This document shows, in pieces, positions 44,615 through 52,200 of a DNA stretch of 64,000 nt. The notes below the pieces were generated by a model. The model had not been told where the DNA came from. It saw only the letters and a list, made by a program, of their open reading frames with translations, and ran no database searches. The translations under genes were made by a program, and so were the position numbers. Numbering within the stretch: the first letter of the stretch is position 1; every line of letters starts with the position of its first letter. The DNA comes from Pedobacter riviphilus (lineage in GTDB: Bacteria; Bacteroidota; Bacteroidia; Sphingobacteriales; Sphingobacteriaceae), in contig NZ_CP061171.1 in the NCBI RefSeq assembly GCF_014692875.1, positions 4,216,001 to 4,280,000 on the forward strand, in the 5' to 3' direction.

Positions 44615-45928
44615 ATGAAAAAAAGAATTCTTTTTGCTTTGGCCATCTCCGGTCTGTGCTTAAGTGCTTCTGCCCAAAAAGTACAGTTTACCGAATTCGA
44701 CCTGGACAATGGTCTCCATGTTATCCTCCACCAAGACAAAACCGCTCCCGTTGTTGCCGTTTCAGTAATGTACCATGTTGGCTCTAAAGACGAAGAAACT
44801 CAACGCACAGGCTTTGCTCACTTTTTCGAGCATTTGTTATTTGAAGGTTCTGAAAATATTAAAAAAGGGGAGTTTATGAAGCTGGTGAGCAGTAATGGTG
44901 GACAAAACAATGCCAATACTACTCAAGACCGTACTTTTTATTATGAACTTTTTCCATCAAACCAATTAGAACTCGGTTTATGGTTAGAAAGCGAAAGAAT
45001 GTTGCATCCGGTAATTAACGAAAGTGGAGTAAAAACGCAAAATGAAGTCGTAAAAGAAGAAAAACGTTTACGCATAGACAACGCGCCGTATGGAAAATTT
45101 ACCGAGAAAATTTTCACTCATTTGTTTGATGGTCATCCATACCGTTGGCAACCGATTGGATCAATGGAGCACTTAGATGCTGCAAAACTGAGCGAGTTTA
45201 TTGCTTTCTTTAAAAAATACTACGTACCCAATAATGCAGTTTTAACCATTGCCGGCGATTTAGATATAGACAAGACTAAAGCTTTGGTAAAATCTTACTT
45301 TGCCGAAGTGCCTAAAGGTGCACCCGTTGTTCGTCAAGAATTCAAATTACCAGAAATCACCAAAGAAATTATCGATACTGCTTACGATGCCAATATCCAG
45401 ATCCCCGCTATCTTTGCAGCTTACCGCGTACCGGGTATGAAAAGCAGAGAGAGCAAGGTTTTAGGGATGATCAGCTCTATTTTATCAGAAGGCGGAAGCT
45501 CGAGGTTAAGTACCAAAATGGTTGATCAAAAGAAGACGGCATTACAGGTTGCGGCTTTTAACTATTCGCTTGAAGATTATGGTGCTTATATCACCCTGGC
45601 CTTACCCAATAAAAATACTCCGCTTAACGATTTATTAAAAGATATTGACGAAGAAGTTTTACGCCTTCAAACCGATTTAATTAGCGAAAGCGACTATAAA
45701 AAACTGCAGAATAAATTCGAAAACAACTATGTAAGTGCAAACAGTAAAATGCTGGGTGTTGCAGAAAACCTGGCGAATGGATATACTTTCCACGATAAGG
45801 ATGCAAACGATATTAACAAGGAGTTAGAGGTAATTAGATCCATTACCCGCGAGGAGATCAGAGACGTTGCTAAAAAGTACCTGAACAAAAACCAAAGAGT
45901 TGTATTGTATTACTTACCTAAGAAATAA
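44615..45928 (+). CDS. M16-family zinc protease, catalytic subunit
   Basis: A 437-residue exported M16 protease (signal MKKRILFALAISGLCLSASAQ). It has the inverted zinc motif HFFEH at 69-73 and the third ligand Glu 149, exactly 76 residues later (HxxEHx76E). It resembles the periplasmic processing-peptidase-like enzymes and is followed after 33 bases by its non-catalytic partner, so the pair probably forms a heterodimer. The natural substrate is unknown, likely small periplasmic peptides. Confidence 0.94.
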   Translation: MKKRILFALAISGLCLSASAQKVQFTEFDLDNGLHVILHQDKTAPVVAVSVMYHVGSKDEETQRTGFAHFFEHLLFEGSENIKKGEFMKLVSSNGGQNNANTTQDRTFYYELFPSNQLELGLWLESERMLHPVINESGVKTQNEVVKEEKRLRIDNAPYGKFTEKIFTHLFDGHPYRWQPIGSMEHLDAAKLSEFIAFFKKYYVPNNAVLTIAGDLDIDKTKALVKSYFAEVPKGAPVVRQEFKLPEITKEIIDTAYDANIQIPAIFAAYRVPGMKSRESKVLGMISSILSEGGSSRLSTKMVDQKKTALQVAAFNYSLEDYGAYITLALPNKNTPLNDLLKDIDEEVLRLQTDLISESDYKKLQNKFENNYVSANSKMLGVAENLANGYTFHDKDANDINKELEVIRSITREEIRDVAKKYLNKNQRVVLYYLPKK

Positions 45929-45961
45929 GCAGATTGCTTTTTCATTTTAATTATTAAAAAC

Positions 45962-47374
45962 ATGAAGAAATTATTTATTATAGCTGCAATTTCCTTATTG
46001 GCTCAAGGTATTTCAGCACAAACAATAGATCGAAGCCACAAGCCAAAACCGGGTCCAGCACCTGTTATTACCGTTGGCGATCCTGTTATTTATAAATTAG
46101 CAAATGGCATCACTGTTTTGGTTGTAGAAAACCATAAATTGCCAAAAGTATCAGCAAGTTATAGTATCGATGCAGGTCCTATTACCGAAGGTGCAAAAGC
46201 GGGCGTTGTTGGTTTGATGGGCAATATGCTGAACGAGGGAACCACAACTAAGACCAAAGCACAATTTGATGAGGCAGTAGATCAGTTAGGTGCCGATGTA
46301 GGTGCTGGTTCTTATGGCGGCAGTGCTTCTGCTTTAACCCGTTATTTCCCTCAGGCATTCGCTTTAATGGCCGAGAGTATCCGTAAACCTGCTTTTCCGG
46401 CAGAATCTTTCGAAAAACTAAAATCGCAAACCATTACTGGGTTAAAATCTAACGAGAAAAGTGCGAAAGCTATTTCAGCACGTGTGGTAAATGCATTGGC
46501 TTATGGCAAAAATCATCCTTATGGAGAGTTTGAAACCGAGGCTTCTATTACGGGCATTACTTTAGACGATGTAAAAGCGGCTTACAAGAAATACATTACC
46601 CCATCAAGAGGTTATTTAACTTTTGTAGGCGATATTAAACCAGAAGCTGCCAAAGCTTTCGCAGAGAAAGCCTTTGGCGATTGGAAAGGCACTGCCTTAA
46701 CTTTACCAGTACTTACTAAAGTTGCTAATCCTGCCAAAACAGAAGTAGACATCGTTAATGTGAGCAACGCAGTTCAATCTGAAATTACGGTTGTGAACTT
46801 AATCGACCTGCCAATGAGCAGCCCCGATTATTTTCCAATATTATTGGCGAACCAGATTTTAGGTGGTGGCTCTGAATCGAGATTATTTGATAACCTCCGC
46901 GAGAAACATGGCTTTACTTACGGTGCATACTCAAGCACAGGCTCAGGCCGTTTCCAATCTAAATTTTCGGCTACCGCAGCTGTTAGAAATGAGAAAGTTG
47001 ACAGTGCAGTAGTAGAATTTTTAAGAGAAATTAACACCATCCGCACGACAAAGGTTACTGCTGAAGAATTACAGAATGCTAAAAATCTTTTCAATGGATC
47101 GTTTGCATTGGGTTTAGAAAATCCGGCACGTACTGCAGGCTTTGCGAGTAACATTTTAATTAACAACTTACCGAAGGATTTTTACCGCACTTATTTACAA
47201 AAAGTAAATGCAGTTACCACTGATGATATTTTAAGGGTTGCCAAGAAATATTACAATTACGATAATACGCGTGTTGTAATTGTTGGTAAAACCGATGCTT
47301 TTGAAGCAGGATTGAAAAAAGCAGGATTTACTGTAAATCAGTTTGATAGTTTTTCTAATCCTCTTAAAAAGTAA
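45962..47374 (+). CDS. M16-family protease, non-catalytic partner subunit
   Basis: A 470-residue exported M16 protein (signal MKKLFIIAAISLLAQGISAQ). The place of HxxEH reads LMGNMLNEG, so zinc is not bound, but the substrate-binding Arg/Tyr motif is kept (GSESRLFDNLREKHGFTYGAYS). This is the normal division of labour in two-gene M16 pairs; the loss of the metal site is not decay. It ends before a long perfect hairpin. Confidence 0.94.
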   Translation: MKKLFIIAAISLLAQGISAQTIDRSHKPKPGPAPVITVGDPVIYKLANGITVLVVENHKLPKVSASYSIDAGPITEGAKAGVVGLMGNMLNEGTTTKTKAQFDEAVDQLGADVGAGSYGGSASALTRYFPQAFALMAESIRKPAFPAESFEKLKSQTITGLKSNEKSAKAISARVVNALAYGKNHPYGEFETEASITGITLDDVKAAYKKYITPSRGYLTFVGDIKPEAAKAFAEKAFGDWKGTALTLPVLTKVANPAKTEVDIVNVSNAVQSEITVVNLIDLPMSSPDYFPILLANQILGGGSESRLFDNLREKHGFTYGAYSSTGSGRFQSKFSATAAVRNEKVDSAVVEFLREINTIRTTKVTAEELQNAKNLFNGSFALGLENPARTAGFASNILINNLPKDFYRTYLQKVNAVTTDDILRVAKKYYNYDNTRVVIVGKTDAFEAGLKKAGFTVNQFDSFSNPLKK

Positions 47375-47404
47375 TTAATCATTTTTTAAGAAGCCTAAAC
47401 ATTA

Positions 47405-47450
47405 AATAGAAGAAAAGGCAAAGTGTAGTTACTTTGCCTTTTCTTCTATT
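47405..47450. terminator. bidirectional terminator, 20-base-pair perfect stem
   Basis: Positions 47405-47424 (AATAGAAGAAAAGGCAAAGT) are the exact reverse complement of 47431-47450, with a six-base loop. It ends the M16 pair from the left and the XRE gene from the right; the right arm overlaps the last codons and stop of the XRE gene. Confidence 0.8.
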
Positions 47451-47821
47451 TGTCGTTTCAATTCCTTTATTTTGTTATCTCTTCTAAAAATTTTTTCTTC
47501 AAGTATTCGTATACTATCGTCTTTTTGAGTTATAATTTCTCTCATTAAATTTATCTCATTATCAAAATCATCAGTACTTATTTTTATCCCTGTTCCAAAA
47601 AAAGCTTCTATTGGTTTATTAAAAATACGTGCCAATTGCGATAAACGATTTGTCGAAATCTTAACCTTTCCAGTTTCTATTCTTTGATAGGTACTTTGTT
47701 GGATGTCAAGTTGCCTAGCAACATATTCTTGGCTATAGCATTTTTCATCTCTGTACTTCCGTATGTTTTCACAACTATATAGTCCTTTCAACTCCATTCT
47801 TTCTAATTTAACTCCGTTCAT
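47429..47821 (-). CDS. XRE-family helix-turn-helix regulator with coiled-coil tail
   Basis: A 130-residue protein. The HTH (about 17-70) reads NIRKYRDEKCYSQEYVARQLDIQQSTYQRIETGKVKISTNRLSQLARIFNKPIEAFF. The C-terminal part (about 85-130, INLMREIITQKDDSIRILEEKIFRRDNKIKELKRQIEEK) is a predicted coiled coil for dimers. An ATG at 47806 (MELKGL) is another possible start. It is divergent from the small GG-leader peptide gene, with a perfect palindrome in the 149-base gap, so it may control that gene and itself. Confidence 0.9.
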   Translation of the reverse strand: MNGVKLERMELKGLYSCENIRKYRDEKCYSQEYVARQLDIQQSTYQRIETGKVKISTNRLSQLARIFNKPIEAFFGTGIKISTDDFDNEINLMREIITQKDDSIRILEEKIFRRDNKIKELKRQIEEKAK

Positions 47822-47848
47822 CCTTAAAGATAATTAATTATCATACTA

Positions 47849-47876
47849 GCTTTCTGCATAAACTTATGCAGAAAGC
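47849..47876. promoter_or_regulatory. perfect 12-base-pair palindrome between the XRE gene and the peptide gene
   Basis: GCTTTCTGCATA (47849-47860) and its exact reverse complement (47865-47876) are separated by AACT. The dyad lies 28 bases upstream of the XRE start and about 95 bases upstream of the peptide start: a likely operator of the neighbouring regulator, or a hairpin in the XRE leader. Confidence 0.55.
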
Positions 47877-47901
47877 GGATGTTTTTATGCTTAACATAAG
47901 A

Positions 47902-47930
47902 TTGACATAATAATCTATTTATTAACTTGG
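47902..47930 (+). promoter_or_regulatory. candidate promoter of the GG-leader peptide gene
   Basis: TTGA (47902-47905) and TAACTTGG (47923-47930), which differs from TAnnTTTG in one place, are 17 bases apart. This gives a leader of about 35 bases before the ATG at 47971. Confidence 0.35.
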
Positions 47931-47970
47931 TCAAAAAATTTATAGTAATAATTAGTATTAAAAAAACAAG

Positions 47971-48153
47971 ATGAAAAATTTAAAACCACTTACAAGATCA
48001 GAATTGAAAGAAGTTATTGGCGGAAATACACCACCCTTAACAGCCATTGATTTGCTAATGGTTGATTGCTTTGTTGGGTGCATGAATGCTACTGAAGATG
48101 CAACTGTACGGGAAATTTGCTATAGCTTATGTAGAAATACACCTCCATATTAA
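47971..48153 (+). CDS. double-glycine leader peptide with two CX3C motifs (bacteriocin- or signal-like)
   Basis: A 60-residue precursor. Residues 1-18 (MKNLKPLTRSELKEVIGG) are a typical Bacteroidota leader (LxRxELKxVxGG) ending in Gly-Gly, the site cut by PCAT-type C39 peptidase transporters. The 42-residue core has four Cys, at 33, 37, 50 and 54: CFVGC, 12 residues, CYSLC, a twin CX3C layout that would fit a disulfide-closed helical hairpin. The sequence NTPP occurs at both ends of the core. No transporter or modifying enzyme is within the window, so export would rely on a distant one. Function (toxin, signal or other) is unknown. Confidence 0.8.
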   Translation: MKNLKPLTRSELKEVIGGNTPPLTAIDLLMVDCFVGCMNATEDATVREICYSLCRNTPPY

Positions 48154-48219
48154 GCATTAATTTTTGATAGTGCTCTAGCAAATTAACTTGAAATGAGTGG
48201 TGCTTTACAGTTGGGAAAT

Positions 48220-48254
48220 TGTAGTCCTGCCGTACCTGCAAATCTGGCAGGTGA
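48220..48254. repeat. short fragment of the long intergenic repeat with a CCTGCC/GGCAGG hairpin
   Basis: TTGTAGTCCTGCCGTACC resembles the ATAGTCCTGCCATCCGC core edge of the repeats at 56484-56810 (reverse orientation). CCTGCC and GGCAGG pair here. The gap 48154-48598 holds otherwise only the terminator at 48336 and no gene. Confidence 0.35.
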
Positions 48255-48335
48255 AAACTTCTTTTAAAGATATAAAAATCAATCCGCCATTAAAGGCCGA
48301 AGATTTCAACTAGGTTTTAGATATAATCTATCTCG

Positions 48336-48376
48336 AAAGCCGTTCCGATGTAAAATCGGAACGGCTTTTTTTATTT
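48336..48376 (+). terminator. terminator downstream of the GG-leader peptide gene
   Basis: AAAGCCGTTCCGAT (48336-48349) pairs exactly with 48355-48368 across GTAAA, followed by a long T tract on the plus strand. It lies 183 bases after the peptide stop, so the transcript may carry a sizeable 3' part. Confidence 0.8.
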
Positions 48377-48598
48377 TTTTTTATTGCGGGCAACCATTAC
48401 TGATAAAACTACGTAACGATTAAGATTTCAGTAGAAATTACATAACCATGGTTATTAAAAAAACTGTTATGCTTTCAAATAAACAGAATATACATTGAAA
48501 AAATCGGCCATCGCCACAAAAAATTTCAGTTGCACCACAATCAGACATGAGGATATAGAAATGAATCTATCACCAATTTTAATCTTAATTAAATACCT

Positions 48599-48967
48599 AT
48601 GAAAAAACAAAATTCAATCTTTTTATTAGCCGCTATTACCGCCTTGCTTTTTGCCTGCTCTAAAAAACAAGCAGAAGAATTAAAGCCAGAAACACCAACA
48701 CCCAATGGCCCAACGCCTGTAACCACAACGAATGTAACCTACTCAAATTTTGCCGGGGCATTGTTTCAAACCAAATGTAACAGCTGCCATGGGCCTAATG
48801 GAGGAGTGAAAGGGGTATGGGCATTAAATGGTTTAGCTTCTATAAAAAATGATGCACGTGTAGCTAATTCTGTCCTGGTTACCAAAACAATGCCAAAAGG
48901 CGGATCACTAACTGTTAGCGAAAGAGAGCTATTACAAGCCTGGGTTGATAAAGGCATGCCAGAATAG
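48599..48967 (+). CDS. small cytochrome c lipoprotein
   Basis: A 122-residue lipoprotein (signal to Cys 20, ALLFAC) with a Pro/Thr-rich linker (28-45) and one heme site C60-N-S-C-H64 followed by GPNGG. The Met ligand is likely in LVTKTMPKGGSLT and the end SERELLQAWVDKGMPE is the final helix of such domains. It should carry electrons at the periplasmic or surface side. It is the first gene of a four-gene run with YceI, DUF5777 and Rieske genes. Confidence 0.88.
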   Translation: MKKQNSIFLLAAITALLFACSKKQAEELKPETPTPNGPTPVTTTNVTYSNFAGALFQTKCNSCHGPNGGVKGVWALNGLASIKNDARVANSVLVTKTMPKGGSLTVSERELLQAWVDKGMPE

Positions 48968-49015
48968 GCAATCGAAATTGACGCCGGTTTTATTAAGGAC
49001 TTAAATACATTACAG

Positions 49016-49558
49016 ATGCAAAAATTATTTTTCACATTAACAGCCCTATTTTTATGCACAGGCATAAAAGCCCAGATTTGGGTAAGTAAAAGTGTTAATT
49101 CTTCGTTTTTTTCTTCAACACCTGTAGAAGATATCGATGCACAGAGTAAAACAGGTGCTTCGGCACTTAATACCAAAACCAACGATATCATTTTCAAAAT
49201 CAATAATACTTCTTTTCAATTTAAGAAAAAACTGATGCAGGAGCATTTTAACGAAAATTATATGGAAAGTGATAAGTTCCCTACTTCTGATTTTAAAGGG
49301 AAAATTGTAGAACAGATCGATTTTTCGAAACCAGGTACTTATCCTGTTACGGTTAAGGGCAACCTGCAGATCCATGGCGTAACCAAAGAGTATACGACAA
49401 AAGGATCCTTGGTAATTACCGGCGATGAAGCAAAAGCCACTTCTACATTCAATGTAAAACTGGCCGATCATGATATCAAAATCCCAACGATCGTTTTTAA
49501 ACAGATTGCAGAAATCATACAGGTAAAAATGACTGCTATTTATCAACCTAAAAAATAA
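49016..49558 (+). CDS. YceI-family periplasmic lipid-binding protein
   Basis: A 180-residue protein with a signal peptide (MQKLFFTLTALFLCTGIKAQ). The rest is a YceI-type lipocalin-like barrel: NDIIFKINNTSFQFKKKLMQEHFNENYMESDKFPTSDFKGKI, then TYPVTVKGNLQIHGVTKEYTTKGSLVI and KATSTFNVKLADHDIKIP. Members hold isoprenoid or quinone-like molecules. It lies 48 bases after the cytochrome gene and seven before the next gene. Confidence 0.9.
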   Translation: MQKLFFTLTALFLCTGIKAQIWVSKSVNSSFFSSTPVEDIDAQSKTGASALNTKTNDIIFKINNTSFQFKKKLMQEHFNENYMESDKFPTSDFKGKIVEQIDFSKPGTYPVTVKGNLQIHGVTKEYTTKGSLVITGDEAKATSTFNVKLADHDIKIPTIVFKQIAEIIQVKMTAIYQPKK

Positions 49559-49564
49559 AATTTC

Positions 49565-50512
49565 ATGAAATATCATCTAAAATCTCTGTTATACCTATTT
49601 GCGATCTGTTTGCCGTATTTGGCATCTGCACAAGATTCGCTTGAGAATGCTTTACAGCTACCCGCCGAAAAAAAGAATGTACAGGCTACTTTTAAGGCTA
49701 CCAAACTGATCAACATCCAAACCAATGAAACCATTTATAAAAATGAACTTGATTTTAGGGTAGATCACCGTTTTGGCGATATTGCAGGTAGCGCAGGTGG
49801 TACCAAAAACTTTTTTGGACTGGATCAGTCAACAGATATCCGTATTGGTTTTGAATACGGAATCAGTGATAGACTTTCGGTAGGTTTATCAAGGGCAAAA
49901 GGAGCCGGTGTAGTAACACAGCTTTACGAAGGAAACTTAAAATATCGTTTGCTGGAGCAAACCGCTGATGATAAGGTACCTGTTGCGGTAACTTTATTTG
50001 GCAGTACTACCCTTTCGGCAACGAAAGCCTCAACAGACCCTACTGCAGCAAATGCATTCAGCGAATTCCAGGACCGTTTGACCTACGTGGTGCAAGCCGT
50101 AATTGCCCGTAAATTTAATTCAAACTTCTCGGTATTGTTAATGCCATCGTACGTACACCGCAACTTTACTGTTTTTGGCGATCAGAACGACATGCTCGCG
50201 CTGTCGGTTGGTGGTCGTATCAAAATTACCAAACGTATGGCCTTTGTGGCCGATTATACCATTCCGTTCAGGGATAAAAATAAAGAGGCTTATCTCGAAA
50301 GCACATTAGGGACACAGTATTATAAGACACTTGGTGCCGGACTGGAGTTTGAAACTGGCGGTCATATTTTCCACCTTAATTTCACCAACGCCACAGCTAT
50401 ACAGGAGTCGCAATTTATTACCGATACTAATACTTCCTGGCTTAAGGGACAATACCGTTGGGGCTTTAGTATTGCCCGAAGGTTCTCTTTCGATAAGAAG
50501 AAAGCAAAGTAG
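49565..50512 (+). CDS. DUF5777-family predicted outer-membrane barrel
   Basis: A 315-residue protein with signal peptide (MKYHLKSLLYLFAICLPYLASAQ), no lipobox, and alternating strands to the end (FRVDHRFGDIAGSAGGTKNFFGLDQSTDIRIGFEYGISDRLSVGLSRAKG...). This pattern is the DUF5777 barrel family, without a known function. It often lies beside cytochrome c and YceI genes. It starts six bases after the YceI gene and precedes the Rieske gene by 32 bases. Confidence 0.82.
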   Translation: MKYHLKSLLYLFAICLPYLASAQDSLENALQLPAEKKNVQATFKATKLINIQTNETIYKNELDFRVDHRFGDIAGSAGGTKNFFGLDQSTDIRIGFEYGISDRLSVGLSRAKGAGVVTQLYEGNLKYRLLEQTADDKVPVAVTLFGSTTLSATKASTDPTAANAFSEFQDRLTYVVQAVIARKFNSNFSVLLMPSYVHRNFTVFGDQNDMLALSVGGRIKITKRMAFVADYTIPFRDKNKEAYLESTLGTQYYKTLGAGLEFETGGHIFHLNFTNATAIQESQFITDTNTSWLKGQYRWGFSIARRFSFDKKKAK

Positions 50513-50544
50513 ATCAAAAACCAACCAATAAAAACTAAATCATT

Positions 50545-50997
50545 ATGGAACGTAACGAATTTATCAAATCATTGGGACTAGGTGTTGCTATGGTTTGTAC
50601 CGGAGCTTGTTTTTCTGCTTGCGGTAAAAAAAGTGATGCACCAGAACCCAGCAAACCAAACGGTGGCGGTGTTCCTTCCGGAACTACTGCTAGCGTAGAT
50701 CTGAGCACACAATTACTAACAATTGGTGCATCGCTCACCGTAAACAGCATATTGTTTATCCGTACCGCTGCAGGGAATACCACTACCTCATTTGTAGCCA
50801 CACAAGCGGTTTGCCCACACCAGGGCGGTGCATTAAGTTTCATCCAGGCCAGCAACTACATTCAATGTGGCTTGCATAGTTCGAGGTATAGCACTTCGGG
50901 AAGCATTTTAGCCCAACCAAATGATGGTGGCACCACGAGTGCACTAAAAGTTTATCCGCTTACTGTTTCAGGAAATACACTAACCGCAACAGCCTAA
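50545..50997 (+). CDS. Rieske [2Fe-2S] lipoprotein
   Basis: A 150-residue lipoprotein (MERNEFIKSLGLGVAMVCTGACFSAC) with a small Rieske domain: C90-P-H92 (VCPHQGG) and C108-G-L-H111 (CGLHSSRYS), the four ligands of a 2Fe-2S cluster. There is no membrane anchor or cytochrome b partner here, so it is not part of a bc1 complex. It ends the four-gene redox run and is followed by a terminator. Confidence 0.93.
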   Translation: MERNEFIKSLGLGVAMVCTGACFSACGKKSDAPEPSKPNGGGVPSGTTASVDLSTQLLTIGASLTVNSILFIRTAAGNTTTSFVATQAVCPHQGGALSFIQASNYIQCGLHSSRYSTSGSILAQPNDGGTTSALKVYPLTVSGNTLTATA

Positions 50998-51015
50998 GCT
51001 TTTGTTTTTAAGGGT

Positions 51016-51048
51016 AAAGCAGTATCGTAATTGGTACTGCTTTTTTTA
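51016..51048 (+). terminator. terminator after the Rieske gene
   Basis: AAAGCAGTA (51016-51024) pairs with TACTGCTTT (51035-51043) followed by TTTTT. It lies 19 bases after the stop and ends the cytochrome-YceI-barrel-Rieske unit. Confidence 0.8.
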
Positions 51049-51057
51049 TGATACTGA

Positions 51058-52200
51058 TTAAACCGTTACATTTTGCCCTTTTACATCGAAGGCATCTCGT
51101 AAGCCTATGGCCAGTACATTAAAAGCATAAACGGTAAGCATAATAGCTAAACCAGGCAAAATGGCAAGATAAGCGGCGTCCATAATGATATAACCATAAT
51201 GTTCTTTAATCATACTCCCCCAACTTGGCATGGGTGGCTGCGCACCAAAACCTAAAAAGCTTAGTCCGGTTTCTAGCAATATGGCCGAAGCAAAATTAGA
51301 TGAGGCTACCACTAAAATTGGCCCTGCAATGTTCGGTAATATATGTTTGATAATGGTTCTGCTTGTACTAAAACCCAGGGCTCTTGCTGCTTCTACAAAT
51401 TCGACCTCTTTTAAAGCCATTACCTGCCCACGCACCAATCTGGCAACATCTACCCAGGTAGATAAACCTACCGCAATAAATATCTGCCAAAAACCTTTAC
51501 CCAAAGCAAACGATATAGCAATAACGAGCAGTAGGGATGGTAGCGACCAAACAACATTCATAAACCAGCTAATTGCAGCATCTATACGCCCGCCAAAATA
51601 ACCTGCTATTGCACCCAAACTTACACCAATAAAAAGGGAGATCAGAACAGCCATTAAACCTACAGATAACGAAACTCTGATACCTAAAATTAACCGGCTT
51701 AATAAATCGCGCCCATAAATATCAGTTCCCAGCAAATAGCTTTGTTTATAAATATTGTTTTTCTCGAAAAGAATTTGCCGAGTGCCGGCTTTTGAAGGTA
51801 AAACACAACTGGGGCATAAATCTTTTAATCTGTATACTGTTTCTTTGGCTTTTTCGTCGTCGCCAATATATTCTTGCACAAAAACTGCCTGATCTTTGAT
51901 CTTGTAAGAAGTTATCGGGATGCTTTTAAAAGTAGGTGTTTGCCCATGGAGCATTCTCTCGAAAAAGTTAACTTTTTCTACATTGGGGTTCCGGTTGATG
52001 ATTAAGAAAATAAAAGTACTGCCAGGTTTCTTTTTGTTTAACTGGAGCGTTTGCACATTCGCATTTGGAGAATCATCAGGCATAATTAAATAACCCAAAA
52101 TACCCATTACCATCAAAAGTAAAATAAAGGCTAATCCGCCAAAAGCAAATTTATTCCGCTTAAATTTTAACCATACTTTTTTCGATGGGCTACTATCCAT
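51058..52200 (-). CDS. ABC transporter permease (oligopeptide/DppC-type)
   Basis: A 380-residue OppC/DppC-like permease. An N-terminal segment (WLKFKRNKFAFGGLAFILLLMVMGILGYLI) precedes a long soluble insert (about 40-155), then the transport domain with YLLGTDIYGRDLLSRLILGIRVSLSVG, EFVEAARALGFSTSRTIIKHILPNIAGPI (EAA loop) and GLSFLGFGAQPPMPSWGSM. No partner permease, ATPase or binding protein is next to it, so the other parts must be elsewhere. Its ATG overlaps the stop of the glycosyltransferase gene by one base. Confidence 0.93.
   Translation of the reverse strand: MDSSPSKKVWLKFKRNKFAFGGLAFILLLMVMGILGYLIMPDDSPNANVQTLQLNKKKPGSTFIFLIINRNPNVEKVNFFERMLHGQTPTFKSIPITSYKIKDQAVFVQEYIGDDEKAKETVYRLKDLCPSCVLPSKAGTRQILFEKNNIYKQSYLLGTDIYGRDLLSRLILGIRVSLSVGLMAVLISLFIGVSLGAIAGYFGGRIDAAISWFMNVVWSLPSLLLVIAISFALGKGFWQIFIAVGLSTWVDVARLVRGQVMALKEVEFVEAARALGFSTSRTIIKHILPNIAGPILVVASSNFASAILLETGLSFLGFGAQPPMPSWGSMIKEHYGYIIMDAAYLAILPGLAIMLTVYAFNVLAIGLRDAFDVKGQNVTV

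Noticed and set aside
45962..47374. M16 gene without HxxEH taken as a broken protease
   Set aside because: It is the usual non-catalytic partner of a paired M16 protease; the Arg/Tyr motif and full length are kept.
50545..50997. Rieske gene considered as part of a cytochrome bc complex
   Set aside because: No cytochrome b or membrane anchor is near, it is a short lipoprotein, and the genome already shows alternative complex III in this window.
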